Assembly: GCA_036382855.1 (NCBI GenBank)
Contig: DASVPO010000014.1
Span: 62,001-126,000, forward strand
Reading direction: 5' to 3'
DNA from: DASVTR01 sp036382855
GTDB lineage: Bacteria; Acidobacteriota; Blastocatellia; Pyrinomonadales; Pyrinomonadaceae
DNA length: 64,000 nt
The position numbers and the translations under genes were made by a program. A model generated the notes under the pieces. That model ran no database searches. It was not told where the DNA came from and saw only the letters and a list, made by a program, of their open reading frames with translations. This document shows, in pieces, positions 8,660 to 17,443 of the stretch (position 1 is the first letter of the stretch; every line of letters starts with the position of its first letter).

Positions 8660-9901
8660 ATGACTTTTGACGACATCAAAGAATCGGCGGCAATGGCCGT
8701 TGACACACTGAGGACGAACAAGCTGCGTTCGTCGCTGACGATTCTCGGTGTCAGCGTCGGCGTCATCACCGTTATCTTCATGGTCTCGATTATTCAGGGA
8801 TTGAATAAAGCGTTTGCGGAGCAGATTGAATCCTTAGGGTCGAACACGATTTTCGTCTCGAAGTTTGAGCCGAGTTTTGGACGCCCGCCATCGGCCGAAG
8901 AGCTTCATCGCAAGGATTTGACGATGGACGACGCCGAAGCTTTGCGCCGCGAAGCGCCTTCGATTGCCGGTGTCTCGCCGATTCATCGCATGATTGCCGT
9001 CACCCTGCGTTATGGCGACAAGCAGACGGACACGCCCATCCTGCTTGGCGTGACGCCCTTCTACGAGTTTGTCCATTCGCAGTACATCGGTCGCGGTCGC
9101 TTCATCTCCGATGCAGACATGGCGGCTCGCTCCAACGTCTGCATACTCGGCGTTGACGTGGCCCGCGCTCTTTTTCCTTACGAAGAACCGCTCGACAAAG
9201 AGATTAAGATTCAGGGAAACCCTTACCGCATCATCGGCGTGATGGAGCCGCTCGGCAACTTCTTCGGGCAATCGCGCGACAACTCTGTTTTCATTCCCAT
9301 CACGACCTTCGACAAGTACTACCCGGACTTGCCCGCGCCTGAAGTCGTCTTCTTCATCATCGTCCGGCCAACGTCGCGCGCCGCCGTGCAGTCTGCGATG
9401 GACGAGATAAGGGACATCCTGCGTCGCCGCAGGCGCGTGCCACGAGGCGCGCCGAACAATTTCGGGATGTCGTCGCAGGATTCGCTGCTGGATATTTACA
9501 ATCAACTGACGGGTGCAACCGCCTTAGTTTTGACAGCAGTCTCCTTTGTCGCGTTGATGATTGGCGGAATCGGTGTGATGAACATCATGCTCGTCAGTGT
9601 CACGGAGCGCACCAAAGAGATTGGCATCCGCAAGGCTGTGGGCGCAACGCGCGCCAATATTCTCTGGCAGTTTTTGATTGAAGCGGTTGCGCTGACGGCC
9701 ATCGGCGGCCTCGCAGGGTTAGCCGTCGGAGAAGTGGCGAGTCTCTTGATGAACAAATACTCGCCGCTTCCGGCGTACGTGCCGCTCTGGGCCATCGGCG
9801 TCGGCATAGGCATCTCTGCGGCGGTCGGCATCATCTTTGGTTTATGGCCTGCATGGAAAGCCGCGCGCCTCGACCCGATTGAAGCGCTGCGCTATGAGTA
9901 A
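8660..9901 (+). CDS. MacB-type ABC permease 2
   Basis: This is a 413-residue FtsX-fold permease. Its first helix is around residues 25-45 (SSLTILGVSVGVITVIFMVSII). A periplasmic domain of about 220 residues follows, then VMNIMLVSVTERTKEIGIRKAVGA and two further helices ending RLDPIEALRYE. It lacks an ATPase domain and must use the upstream ATPase or another. Permease 4 has the closest N-terminal and periplasmic wording (TNKLRS, GKPNNFGM/GAPNNFGM), suggesting tandem duplication. Confidence 0.92.
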   Translation: MTFDDIKESAAMAVDTLRTNKLRSSLTILGVSVGVITVIFMVSIIQGLNKAFAEQIESLGSNTIFVSKFEPSFGRPPSAEELHRKDLTMDDAEALRREAPSIAGVSPIHRMIAVTLRYGDKQTDTPILLGVTPFYEFVHSQYIGRGRFISDADMAARSNVCILGVDVARALFPYEEPLDKEIKIQGNPYRIIGVMEPLGNFFGQSRDNSVFIPITTFDKYYPDLPAPEVVFFIIVRPTSRAAVQSAMDEIRDILRRRRRVPRGAPNNFGMSSQDSLLDIYNQLTGATALVLTAVSFVALMIGGIGVMNIMLVSVTERTKEIGIRKAVGATRANILWQFLIEAVALTAIGGLAGLAVGEVASLLMNKYSPLPAYVPLWAIGVGIGISAAVGIIFGLWPAWKAARLDPIEALRYE

Positions 9902-9904
9902 AAG

Positions 9905-9998
9905 CAGGAGTCAGAGTTAAGGATGAGAGGCCAAAACCTTTCTGTCTGATTCTCTTTTCTTCTGACTCCTGACTTCCGGCTTCTGAATTCTGTAGTTC
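9905..9998. repeat. Heptad-type inverted repeat between permeases 2 and 3
   Basis: CAGGAGTCAGA (9905-9915) pairs perfectly with TCTGACTCCTG (9961-9971). The right arm continues as 7-nt units GACTTCC-GGCTTCT-GAATTCT. The loop side contains CCAAAACC. Confidence 0.7.
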
Positions 9999-10037
9999 TG
10001 CAACCATCCCCCTGTTTCAAACGTACTAGGCACGGTC

Positions 10038-11273
10038 GTGAAATTTATTGAGACACTAAAACTCGCTCTGTCTGCCATCTGGGCGCACAAGCTGCGCTCG
10101 GCGCTGACGCTGCTCGGCATGATTATCGGCGTGACGGCCGTTGTCGTTGTCGTCTCCGTCATACAGGGCTTCAACGCATACTTCGACGAGAAGGTGGCGG
10201 GCATCGGCTCTAAGTCTTTCAGCATTCGCCGCTTCAGCTTCGAAGACTTCAAGGACACGGACACGATTGCCGCCGCGCAGCGACGCAACAAAGACATCAC
10301 GCTCGAAGAGTATGAATACATACGCGACCGCGCGCAGTTGATTGACAAGATTGGCGCGAAGGCGCTGGGGACGCGTTCGCAGATTAAGCGCGGCGCGGAG
10401 ATTATCGAAGAAGTGCAGGTTGACGGAGCGACCGCCAACATCGCAGACATTGATAATCTTGACATTGCTGACGGGCGCTACTTCACCTCCACTGAAAATG
10501 ATGCGGCGATGCGCGTCGCCTACGTCGGCGCTGACATCGCCAACAAGCTTTTCCCTTCAGGCACAGCCGTCGGCGGAGAGATTCAGATTGCGGGCTTGCC
10601 GTATCGCGTTATCGGCGTCGCCACCGCCAAGGGAACGGTCTTCGGCGTCCCGCAGGATACGTTCATCACGATTCCGCTCAAGACCTACGCTAACAACTTC
10701 GGCAGTCTCGTTCGCCAGCGTTCACTTTATTTAGTAGCGACATCAAAATCCGACGAGACGTTTAAGGACGCTGTCGAGGAAGCGCGTTTTCTGCTGCGGA
10801 CGCGCAGGCATCTGAGCGCAAACGAGAAGGACAACTTCGGAATTCTTACGCCCGACGCGATTACAGGCATTCGCGACCGTATCCTCGGCACAGTCTCCAT
10901 CGTGGCGATTGCCGTTCCGGCCATTGCGCTCGTCGTCGGCGGCATAGTGATTATGAACATCATGCTCGTCAGCGTCACGGAGCGCACGAAAGAGATCGGC
11001 ATCCGTAAGTCTCTTGGCGCGCGGCGCTCAGACATTCTCAAGCAGTTTATGGTCGAGGCCGTGACGCTTTCGGCCATCGGCGGCGCTACCGGGGTGATGC
11101 TCGCGTGGGTCATCGGTCGAGTGCTGACGGCCGTTTTCTTCCCGACATATTTATCGGTCATGGCAATCATCGTCGCGCTGTTTGTTTCGGGCGGCATAGG
11201 AATTCTGTCCGGCATCTTCCCTGCATGGAAGGCCGCGCGCCTCGACCCGATTGAAGCTTTAAGAGCAGATTAG
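10038..11273 (+). CDS. MacB-type ABC permease 3
   Basis: This is a 411-residue FtsX-fold permease starting at GTG 10038, the only start that gives the family's usual short N-terminus (MKFIETLKLALSAIWAHKLRSALT). The layout is one N-terminal helix, a MacB-type periplasmic domain, the hallmark SVTERTKEIGIRKSLGAR, then C-terminal helices ending RLDPIEALRAD. It diverges more in the periplasmic domain than permeases 2 and 4, which may mean a different substrate or partner. Confidence 0.92.
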   Translation: MKFIETLKLALSAIWAHKLRSALTLLGMIIGVTAVVVVVSVIQGFNAYFDEKVAGIGSKSFSIRRFSFEDFKDTDTIAAAQRRNKDITLEEYEYIRDRAQLIDKIGAKALGTRSQIKRGAEIIEEVQVDGATANIADIDNLDIADGRYFTSTENDAAMRVAYVGADIANKLFPSGTAVGGEIQIAGLPYRVIGVATAKGTVFGVPQDTFITIPLKTYANNFGSLVRQRSLYLVATSKSDETFKDAVEEARFLLRTRRHLSANEKDNFGILTPDAITGIRDRILGTVSIVAIAVPAIALVVGGIVIMNIMLVSVTERTKEIGIRKSLGARRSDILKQFMVEAVTLSAIGGATGVMLAWVIGRVLTAVFFPTYLSVMAIIVALFVSGGIGILSGIFPAWKAARLDPIEALRAD

Positions 11274-11274
11274 A

Positions 11275-11343
11275 AGTGATGAGTGATGAGTTAAAACCCC
11301 TTCTTACTCATCACTCATTACTCATCACTCATCACTCATTACT
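11275..11343. repeat. TGATGAG-type heptad hairpin between permeases 3 and 4
   Basis: The left arm AGTGATGAGTGATGAGT (11275-11291) faces a right arm of repeated 7-mers ACTCATC/ACTCATT (11306-11343). The loop is TTAAAACCCCTTCTT. The right arm ends 2 nt before the ATG of permease 4, leaving no room for a Shine-Dalgarno sequence. Confidence 0.9.
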
Positions 11344-11345
11344 TT

Positions 11346-12596
11346 ATGAAACTTCTCCGTAATGACATTTACGAAAACCTGAAGATGGCGCTCGCTACGC
11401 TGCGCACGAATAAGCTGCGCTCGTTTCTGACGGTCATCGGTGTTGTCATCGGCGTCTGGACGGTGATGGCGATTGCTTCCATCATCAGCGGCATTGATAC
11501 GGCCGTCAAGAAGGAGGTCGAATCTTTCGGAACGCGCTCGATTTTCATAGCCAAGTTTGAGCCGGGTATCCGTATCGGTCGTCTGTCGCGCGAGGAACGT
11601 ATGCGCAAGGAGTTGACTTACGACGACGCCATGGCGTTGCGCGCTTTACCGGCAGTCGAAGTGAGCGTTCCCTTCCTTGACATCACCAACAACTACTTCG
11701 GGCAGAAACTACTCGTCACAGCCAACGGCAAGACTTCGGCGGCCGTCAATTTTCAGGGCACGCTGCCCGACTTTGAACGCGCGGGCACGGAGGTCATCAC
11801 AGAAGGCCGCTTCTTCAACCAGTTTGAGAACGACACAAACCAGCAGGTCTGCGTCGTCGGCTCGGCAGTCGTCGAAAACTTCTTCCCTTACACTTCAGCG
11901 CTCGATAAAACGCTCGAAATCGGCGGCAACCAGTTTCGCGTCGTCGGCGTGCTGGAAAAACGCGAGACATTTCTTTCCAGCGATAACGACCAGAACAATG
12001 TCATCTATCTGCCCTTCGATGTCGCGCGCAAGCTTAAGCCGAACGCCGACGACATCTTTATCTTAGCCGTCGCGCGGCCCGGACTGATGGACGAAGCGAA
12101 AGACCAGATTACGGATATGCTGCGCGTGCGCCGTCAGGTGGCATTCGGCAAACCTAACAACTTCGGAATGGCGACGGCCGATTCCATTCTGGACCAGTTT
12201 CGCGCCATCACGTTTGGCGTCGCTATCGCGATGGTCGTTATCTCCAGCGTGGGCCTGATGGTCGGCGGAATCGGCGTGATGAATATCATGCTGGTGAGCG
12301 TGACGGAGCGGACGCGCGAGATTGGCGTGCGCAAGGCCATCGGCGCACGTCGCTCCGATATTCTCTGGCAGTTTCTCATCGAAGCGATGACGTTGACGGG
12401 TGTCGGTGGATTGATAGGGCTTCTTCTCGGCTGGCTGACCACACTCCTGATACGCATGATTGTGCCCTCTTATGTTCCATTGTGGGCTCCCATCGGCGGC
12501 TTTATCGCCAGCGTCGGCATCGGCCTCGTCTTCGGACTCTGGCCCGCCTGGAAAGCCGCGCGCCTTGACCCTATCGAATCCCTGCGCTACGAATAG
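11346..12596 (+). CDS. MacB-type ABC permease 4
   Basis: This is a 416-residue FtsX-fold permease, the last gene of the cluster. The first helix follows TNKLRSFLTVIGVVIGVW. The periplasmic domain ends near GKPNNFGMATADS. The hallmark is SVTERTREIGVRKAIGAR and the C-terminus ends RLDPIESLRYE. The start ATG lies directly behind a hairpin element with no purine-rich ribosome-binding site, so translation may be coupled or leaderless-like. Confidence 0.92.
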   Translation: MKLLRNDIYENLKMALATLRTNKLRSFLTVIGVVIGVWTVMAIASIISGIDTAVKKEVESFGTRSIFIAKFEPGIRIGRLSREERMRKELTYDDAMALRALPAVEVSVPFLDITNNYFGQKLLVTANGKTSAAVNFQGTLPDFERAGTEVITEGRFFNQFENDTNQQVCVVGSAVVENFFPYTSALDKTLEIGGNQFRVVGVLEKRETFLSSDNDQNNVIYLPFDVARKLKPNADDIFILAVARPGLMDEAKDQITDMLRVRRQVAFGKPNNFGMATADSILDQFRAITFGVAIAMVVISSVGLMVGGIGVMNIMLVSVTERTREIGVRKAIGARRSDILWQFLIEAMTLTGVGGLIGLLLGWLTTLLIRMIVPSYVPLWAPIGGFIASVGIGLVFGLWPAWKAARLDPIESLRYE

Positions 12597-12641
12597 CACG
12601 CAAAGCACGAAAGCCTTCCTGTCAAAGTCAGTGTTAATCAG

Positions 12642-12706
12642 AAACGCGTAACGACGGAGCCGGAAGACAAGCTGCTTCGTCGTTACGCGTTTCTAGTTTT
12701 CTTCTC
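12642..12706. terminator. Strong bidirectional terminator between convergent genes
   Basis: AGAAACGCGTAACGACG (12642-12658) and its exact reverse complement (12680-12696) form a 17-bp perfect stem, followed on the plus strand by AGTTTTCTTCTCTTT. It lies between the end of the permease cluster and the convergent Yip1-like gene. Confidence 0.85.
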
Positions 12707-12737
12707 TTTATCTCAGCAGTTAATTCTTGAGCCTGCC

Positions 12738-13679
12738 TTATCCAACGAAGCTGGGAAAGATTGAAGCCATGAGTATCATCAAGAGCATGTAGAGGCCGCC
12801 GAGCGCGAGGGCGATTGTCCATGCGGAAGCGTTGCTGAGCCGGGTGGAAGTCTCGCGCAGGCCCGTCGCCGTCAGCCACAGACGGTAGAGCGAAAGAATG
12901 CCGATGAAGCTCATGATAACGAAAAGGATTGGATGCTCTGCGGGCGCGAAGAGAAAGCTCAAATCTGCGCGCACGAGTCCTGACTGTCTTCTGATGGGGT
13001 CAATGTCCTCCAACGGTTTGACGTAGAGCAGTACGATGCTCAGCAGATTCGCAACCACGAGCGGCGGCAACGAAGAGTAGGCCGCCGCAGACAACGCCTG
13101 CCAGTAGTTCATGCGGCCGCCGAAGATAAGGACGCAGAGCAGGAAGAGCGCAGCCAGAGCCAGCAAGATAAGGAAAGCAGCGCCAATCGTGTTGAGCGGC
13201 CAGGTGATTCTGGCGGCCGGAGATTTAGCAGCCGCCATGTTCTGCTCTTTAGCTATCTCGGCCCGCTGCGGCTGCATCCAGCCGCCTTCGACTAATTTAT
13301 CAAACTCGCTGTTGAGCGCCTGCGCTATCGCTTCCGGCGTCACGCGCTGGACGAAAGCGACGTTATACAGAGCACCGCTGAGCGCTATGACGAGGAAGGC
13401 CGCCAGCCATCGCGGGTGATACCGCAAATTCTGGAAGATGCGTGCAGGCTCGTAGAAGACGCCCGTCACTCTCTCCGCTGGTGGGAGCGGAGGCGGCGCG
13501 TCCGCCTCCGGCTGCTGCGTTTTGATAAAGCTCAAGCCGAAGACGGCCGCGCCGACAACAAGCGCCAGCACAACGCTATTGGCCCAGACGCCACCGCCAC
13601 CCGGCAGGATTTTGAAGACCAGCCCGAGGATGAGCAGAACGCCGACGACGAAAATGATAATGCCGACCATGCGACGCAT
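12738..13679 (-). CDS. Yip1-domain integral membrane protein
   Basis: This 313-residue protein has two N-terminal hydrophobic segments, a short Pro-rich cytosolic linker, then VFYEPARIFQNLRYHPRWLA followed by about five membrane helices. This is the layout of bacterial Yip1-family proteins. An internal Asn/Asp-rich periplasmic loop contains SEFDKLVEGGWM. Bacterial Yip1 proteins lack an assigned biochemical role. Start ATG 13677-13679; a second ATG three codons later is equally plausible. It is monocistronic by context. Confidence 0.75.
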   Translation of the reverse strand: MRRMVGIIIFVVGVLLILGLVFKILPGGGGVWANSVVLALVVGAAVFGLSFIKTQQPEADAPPPLPPAERVTGVFYEPARIFQNLRYHPRWLAAFLVIALSGALYNVAFVQRVTPEAIAQALNSEFDKLVEGGWMQPQRAEIAKEQNMAAAKSPAARITWPLNTIGAAFLILLALAALFLLCVLIFGGRMNYWQALSAAAYSSLPPLVVANLLSIVLLYVKPLEDIDPIRRQSGLVRADLSFLFAPAEHPILFVIMSFIGILSLYRLWLTATGLRETSTRLSNASAWTIALALGGLYMLLMILMASIFPSFVG

Positions 13680-13817
13680 GAGAGGTTATCCTTTCTGTGT
13701 TAAGGGTCAGTGGCGTTGTGAGCAGCCGGTTGTTTCAAACGGCCACAGACCAGATAGCGACTCTGTTACGTCTCGTTTATTAATGAAGTTTCAGCCACAC
13801 TGATGCCGCGCTCGGTT

Positions 13818-14906
13818 TCAAGCGGCTGTGGGCGCATCCTTCCAGCCGGGAATGCGTATGCAGGCCGCCGTGTGGCCGGGCGAGATTTCGCGTAAGTCCG
13901 GGTCAATCTGCGCGCATTCCTCAATCGCGTAAGGACAACGCGTGCGGAAGCGACAGCCAGAAGGCGGATTAATCGGCGTCGGCACGTCGCCTTCGAGCAC
14001 GATGCGCTGACGCTTGCGCTTAGGGTCGGGCACGGGGATGGCCGAGAGCAACGCCTGCGTGTAAGGATGCAAAGGGTTTGCGTACAACTCCGCCGCGCTT
14101 CCCACCTCAACGATGCGTCCCAGATACATCACCGCCACGCGCGTCGAAATATGTTCGACGACGGCCAGCCCGTGCGAGATGAAAAGGTAGGTCAGGCCCA
14201 GTTCCGATTGTAGGTCCTGCAAGAGATTGACGACCTGTGCCTGCACGGAGACATCAAGAGCCGAGACGGGTTCGTCGGCGACAATCAGTTTCGGATTCAA
14301 CGCCAGAGCACGCGCGATACCGATGCGCTGGCGCTGCCCGCCGGAAAACTCGTGCGGATAACGGCTCATGTAATCAGGGTCAAGCCCTACCTTCCGCATC
14401 AACTCGCCGACCCGCTCCTTGCGTTCGTTCTTATCCTTCAGCCCGTGAATCAATAGCGGCTCGCCGACAATATCGCGCACAGTCTGTCGCGGATTAAGCG
14501 ACGAGTAAGGGTCTTGGAAAATAATCTGCATCTCGCGGCGCAACTCTCGCAACTCGCGCTTGCCCATCCCGCGCACGTTCTTTTCGTCAAAAATAATCTC
14601 GCCCATCGTCGGCTCTATCAGTCGCAGGATGCAGCGCCCCACGGTTGATTTACCGCAGCCCGATTCGCCAACCAGCCCCAGCGTCTCGCCCCTCTTGATT
14701 TCAAACGTCACACCGTCAACAGCGCGCACCACATCATCCGAGCCTTCGACAGGAAAATATTTCACCAGCGCGCGCACGCGCACGAGTTCATCACCCTGCT
14801 GCCCATCGCCCGCCGCATCGTCTGCGAACGCCGCCGCTGCTTCACGCTCCGGCACACTCGGCACGCCCGTCCGCCTATCAAAATTTAATGATGGGTCTTG
14901 ACTCAC
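13818..14906 (-). CDS. Oligopeptide/dipeptide ABC transporter ATPase, OppF/DppF type
   Basis: This is a 362-residue ABC ATPase with Walker A GESGCGKST, Q-loop (IIFQDPYSSLNPR), signature FSGGQRQRIGIARAL, Walker B LIVADE, and the oligopeptide C-terminal domain (LHPYTQALLSAIP). Four cysteines near the C-terminus (GCRFRTRCPYA...C...C) match the pattern tied to an iron-sulfur site in related OppD/DppD proteins. The start is GTG 14904-14906. It lies 91 nt downstream of the OppD-type partner. No permease or binding-protein gene is adjacent. Confidence 0.92.
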   Translation of the reverse strand: MSQDPSLNFDRRTGVPSVPEREAAAAFADDAAGDGQQGDELVRVRALVKYFPVEGSDDVVRAVDGVTFEIKRGETLGLVGESGCGKSTVGRCILRLIEPTMGEIIFDEKNVRGMGKRELRELRREMQIIFQDPYSSLNPRQTVRDIVGEPLLIHGLKDKNERKERVGELMRKVGLDPDYMSRYPHEFSGGQRQRIGIARALALNPKLIVADEPVSALDVSVQAQVVNLLQDLQSELGLTYLFISHGLAVVEHISTRVAVMYLGRIVEVGSAAELYANPLHPYTQALLSAIPVPDPKRKRQRIVLEGDVPTPINPPSGCRFRTRCPYAIEECAQIDPDLREISPGHTAACIRIPGWKDAPTAA

Positions 14907-14997
14907 AACGTTGCTCTATTCAGTCTCAAGCTGAATGTGAAATCCTCAAAACATGAAATCTCAAATTAACCAATTTCAAAGCTCTCAATCTTAACTT

Positions 14998-16026
14998 CTA
15001 CGCAGGCGACGCAGGTTCTTGCTTGTGGTCGGCGGCGACTGCTGCCGCCAGATCGTAGAGCACGCAACGCACGCTGACATTGCCTTCCAGATCGTAGAGC
15101 GGAATGCGGTCGCCCTCCGTGCAGCGCGGCATGCGGTGTGAGCAGCGCGGCGCAAAATGGCAACCGGGCGGCAAAGCCGTCGGGCTGGGCACAACGCCCT
15201 CTATGGTCTCAAGGCGCGAAGCACGCGCCGCGTCCGCCACTGTTAACTTCGGCACAGAGCGCAGCAAGCCTTCCGTGTACGGATGCTTCGGCCTTGCGAA
15301 CAACTCCTCCACCGGCGACTCTTCGACAATGCGACCCGTGTACATCACAGCCACACGGTCTGCGACCTCTGCCACCACACCCAGGTCATGTGTAATCAAG
15401 AGCACGCCCAGCTCGCGCGTTCGTCTGAGTTCGTTGAGCAGCTCAAGTATCTGCGCCTGAATGGTCACGTCGAGCGCGGTCGTCGGCTCGTCCGCAATCA
15501 GCAGCTTAGGGTCACACGCCAGCGCCATCGCAATCATCACGCGCTGCCGCATCCCGCCCGACAACTGGTGCGGGTAATCGTCAACTCGACGCGCGGGGTC
15601 AGGAATAGCGACTTCTCCCATCGCTGCAATCGTCGCCTTGCGCGCGTCCGCGCGCGACAGCTTGCGGTGCAGCCTGAGCGCTTCGGCAATCTGCTCGCCG
15701 ATTGTATAGACGGGATTGAGCGAAGTCATCGGGTCTTGAAAAATCATAGCGATGTCGTCGCCGCGAATCTCTCGCATCCGTTCCTCTGAAGCCTCAAGAA
15801 GACTCTCGCCGTCGAAGATAATCTCGCCGCCGACGATTTTTCCCGGCGCTGCCACCAGCCGCATGACAGAGAGCGCCGTCATTGATTTCCCGCAGCCGCT
15901 CTCGCCGACGAGGCTCAACAACTCGCCCCTATCAACGTGAAAGCTAACGCCGTCAACGGCGCGCACCAGCCCGGCCCGCGTCTGGAAATGCGTCTGTAGA
16001 TTTTTAACTTCGAGCAAGTGCGACAT
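14998..16026 (-). CDS. Oligopeptide/dipeptide ABC transporter ATPase, OppD/DppD type
   Basis: This is a 342-residue ABC ATPase with Walker A GESGCGKS, signature LSGGMRQRVMIAMAL, Walker B LLIADEPTTALD, and the C-terminal oligopeptide domain (KHPYTEGLLRSVP). A cluster of four cysteines begins GCHFAPRCSH. It should pair with the following OppF-type ATPase to drive peptide or nickel-type import. The membrane and solute-binding subunits must be encoded elsewhere. Confidence 0.92.
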   Translation of the reverse strand: MSHLLEVKNLQTHFQTRAGLVRAVDGVSFHVDRGELLSLVGESGCGKSMTALSVMRLVAAPGKIVGGEIIFDGESLLEASEERMREIRGDDIAMIFQDPMTSLNPVYTIGEQIAEALRLHRKLSRADARKATIAAMGEVAIPDPARRVDDYPHQLSGGMRQRVMIAMALACDPKLLIADEPTTALDVTIQAQILELLNELRRTRELGVLLITHDLGVVAEVADRVAVMYTGRIVEESPVEELFARPKHPYTEGLLRSVPKLTVADAARASRLETIEGVVPSPTALPPGCHFAPRCSHRMPRCTEGDRIPLYDLEGNVSVRCVLYDLAAAVAADHKQEPASPA

Positions 16027-16137
16027 AAGTGATTGAAGCGTGTGCGACGCGGCTCGTCTGCGTTCTAAGTTAACCTTTAAGAGCTTCCGTACTCATCAGG
16101 AAAATTCGAGAGAGATTGTGCAGCATCCGGCCGACCG

Positions 16138-17079
16138 CTACAAGCCGAGTTTGTCCATCTTCTCTTTTTCGTATTCGCCGTCTTCGCCCGGATAGCGAAG
16201 CAGCTTGTCAAACTTCCCTGTCTCCTTCGCCAGCGCCCAAATCAGGCTCTCACCCGCGGGCACAATCTTCGGCGCGCTTGCGAAAACGGGGTCAGCGAAA
16301 GCACGCTCGGCATCAATCAACTTCCAGCCGCGGCTCTCGTACATGCGAAGCAGGTCGCCCAGAAACAGCGCGTTCAGAAGATTGTAGTGAATCAGCAGCG
16401 TATGCCTGATGCTGCGGCCCGTGACCTTGCGCGCAAGGTCGTCATAGTAGAGCGAGCGTTCCCAGATGTGTGACAGATAGAAATCCCTGTAAGGCTTCAG
16501 GTCTGCATCGGGGTTGGCTTTAATGCGTTTGACGAGCCGGTCGTCAACGTACCAATCAGAAGCGTCTATCGTGACGTGGCCGTTGCGATAGCCTTGCTCT
16601 TTGAGAAACGCACGGAGGCGGTCGCGCTTCTCCGCCGTCTCTCCTTCCTTGAGAAACGGAAAGCGGAATATTTTCTTGAAATTCCTTGCGTCTTTGAGAA
16701 CGGCTTCGCCGCGCAGGATGTCTTGCGCGTAGTCGTCGAAGCCGACTTCCGGCGAGTTGTAATAGCGATGCGTATAAGAATGGTTGGCAATCGTGTGTCC
16801 GGCCTCATCCCATGCGCGCAGCAGTCGCCGCCCTCTCTCGTTATCAACATTCTTGCCTTTAACGAAGAGCGCGGCCTTCAAATCGCCATGCTCGCGCAGA
16901 GCCTTGAGGATTGCGCTGTTACGCTCCTCCGCTTTCAGTTTCGGCGCATCGGCCCAACTGAAATCGTCCATCGTGATTGCCACCTGCGGCGCATCCTTCA
17001 ACGCGCCGAAAGAAAACTGGCCCACGCCGAGCGCAGCCACACCCACGCCGAATACCTTGACGAACTTCCTTCGATTCAT
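16138..17079 (-). CDS. Polysaccharide deacetylase (NodB/CE4-like), Tat-type signal
   Basis: This 313-residue protein opens MNRRKFVKVFGVGVAALG, a twin-arginine-like export signal. The NodB-homology motifs are present: TMDDF (Asp38/Asp39), HSYTH with metal ligands His100 and His104, and RFPF (Arg139). A late histidine (LLIHYN) fits motif 5. The usual TFDDG is TMDDF here. CE4 enzymes remove N- or O-acetyl groups from peptidoglycan, chitin-like or other polysaccharides; the substrate cannot be read from the sequence. It is upstream of the Opp ATPases on the same strand, with a 111-nt gap. Confidence 0.85.
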   Translation of the reverse strand: MNRRKFVKVFGVGVAALGVGQFSFGALKDAPQVAITMDDFSWADAPKLKAEERNSAILKALREHGDLKAALFVKGKNVDNERGRRLLRAWDEAGHTIANHSYTHRYYNSPEVGFDDYAQDILRGEAVLKDARNFKKIFRFPFLKEGETAEKRDRLRAFLKEQGYRNGHVTIDASDWYVDDRLVKRIKANPDADLKPYRDFYLSHIWERSLYYDDLARKVTGRSIRHTLLIHYNLLNALFLGDLLRMYESRGWKLIDAERAFADPVFASAPKIVPAGESLIWALAKETGKFDKLLRYPGEDGEYEKEKMDKLGL

Positions 17080-17128
17080 CTCGCTTCTCTCTTTAGTTGT
17101 CGCTGCTCTTCTGCCGAGTTTTCCGCAG

Positions 17129-17395
17129 TCAGCCAGCCTGCTCCTCCTTTTTCAGGAAAAGCAGAATGGCTGCATTTGAAACTCTGCCCGCGTCGCTGCC
17201 GGCGTGCGGCGCAGCGGCCACCAACTCCCAACCGTCGCGGCCCGCAGCCTCCAGATACTCCCAGACCATCGGGCACGAATTGTAGAGTATGTCGGCGTCA
17301 GCGTTTTCAATCTGCAAGCCCTGCCAGCGTCCGTTAACAAATGTGACGCGCGCCATCTGCGTCTGACAGACGCGATACCTGAACACCCTGCTCAC
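17129..17395 (-). CDS. DUF4177-like small protein
   Basis: This 88-residue protein has a beta-strand-like start (FRYRVCQTQ), a central WEYLEAAGRDGWELVAA motif and a closing LLFLKKEE. The WE-x-L-N/D-x-x-G-x-(D)GWELV pattern is that of DUF4177 proteins, a small fold without known function. It lies between methylmalonyl-CoA mutase (49 nt upstream) and the deacetylase, on the same strand. Confidence 0.65.
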   Translation of the reverse strand: MSRVFRYRVCQTQMARVTFVNGRWQGLQIENADADILYNSCPMVWEYLEAAGRDGWELVAAAPHAGSDAGRVSNAAILLFLKKEEQAG

Positions 17396-17443
17396 AACAG
17401 AATCCTCTGCTCCAGACCTTCATGCAAAACAGCAAACCCGTCG

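Noticed and set aside
14907..14997. A heptad-type hairpin between the OppD and OppF genes
   Set aside because: Some A/T-rich 7-nt spacing is visible, but no convincing complementary arms could be matched.
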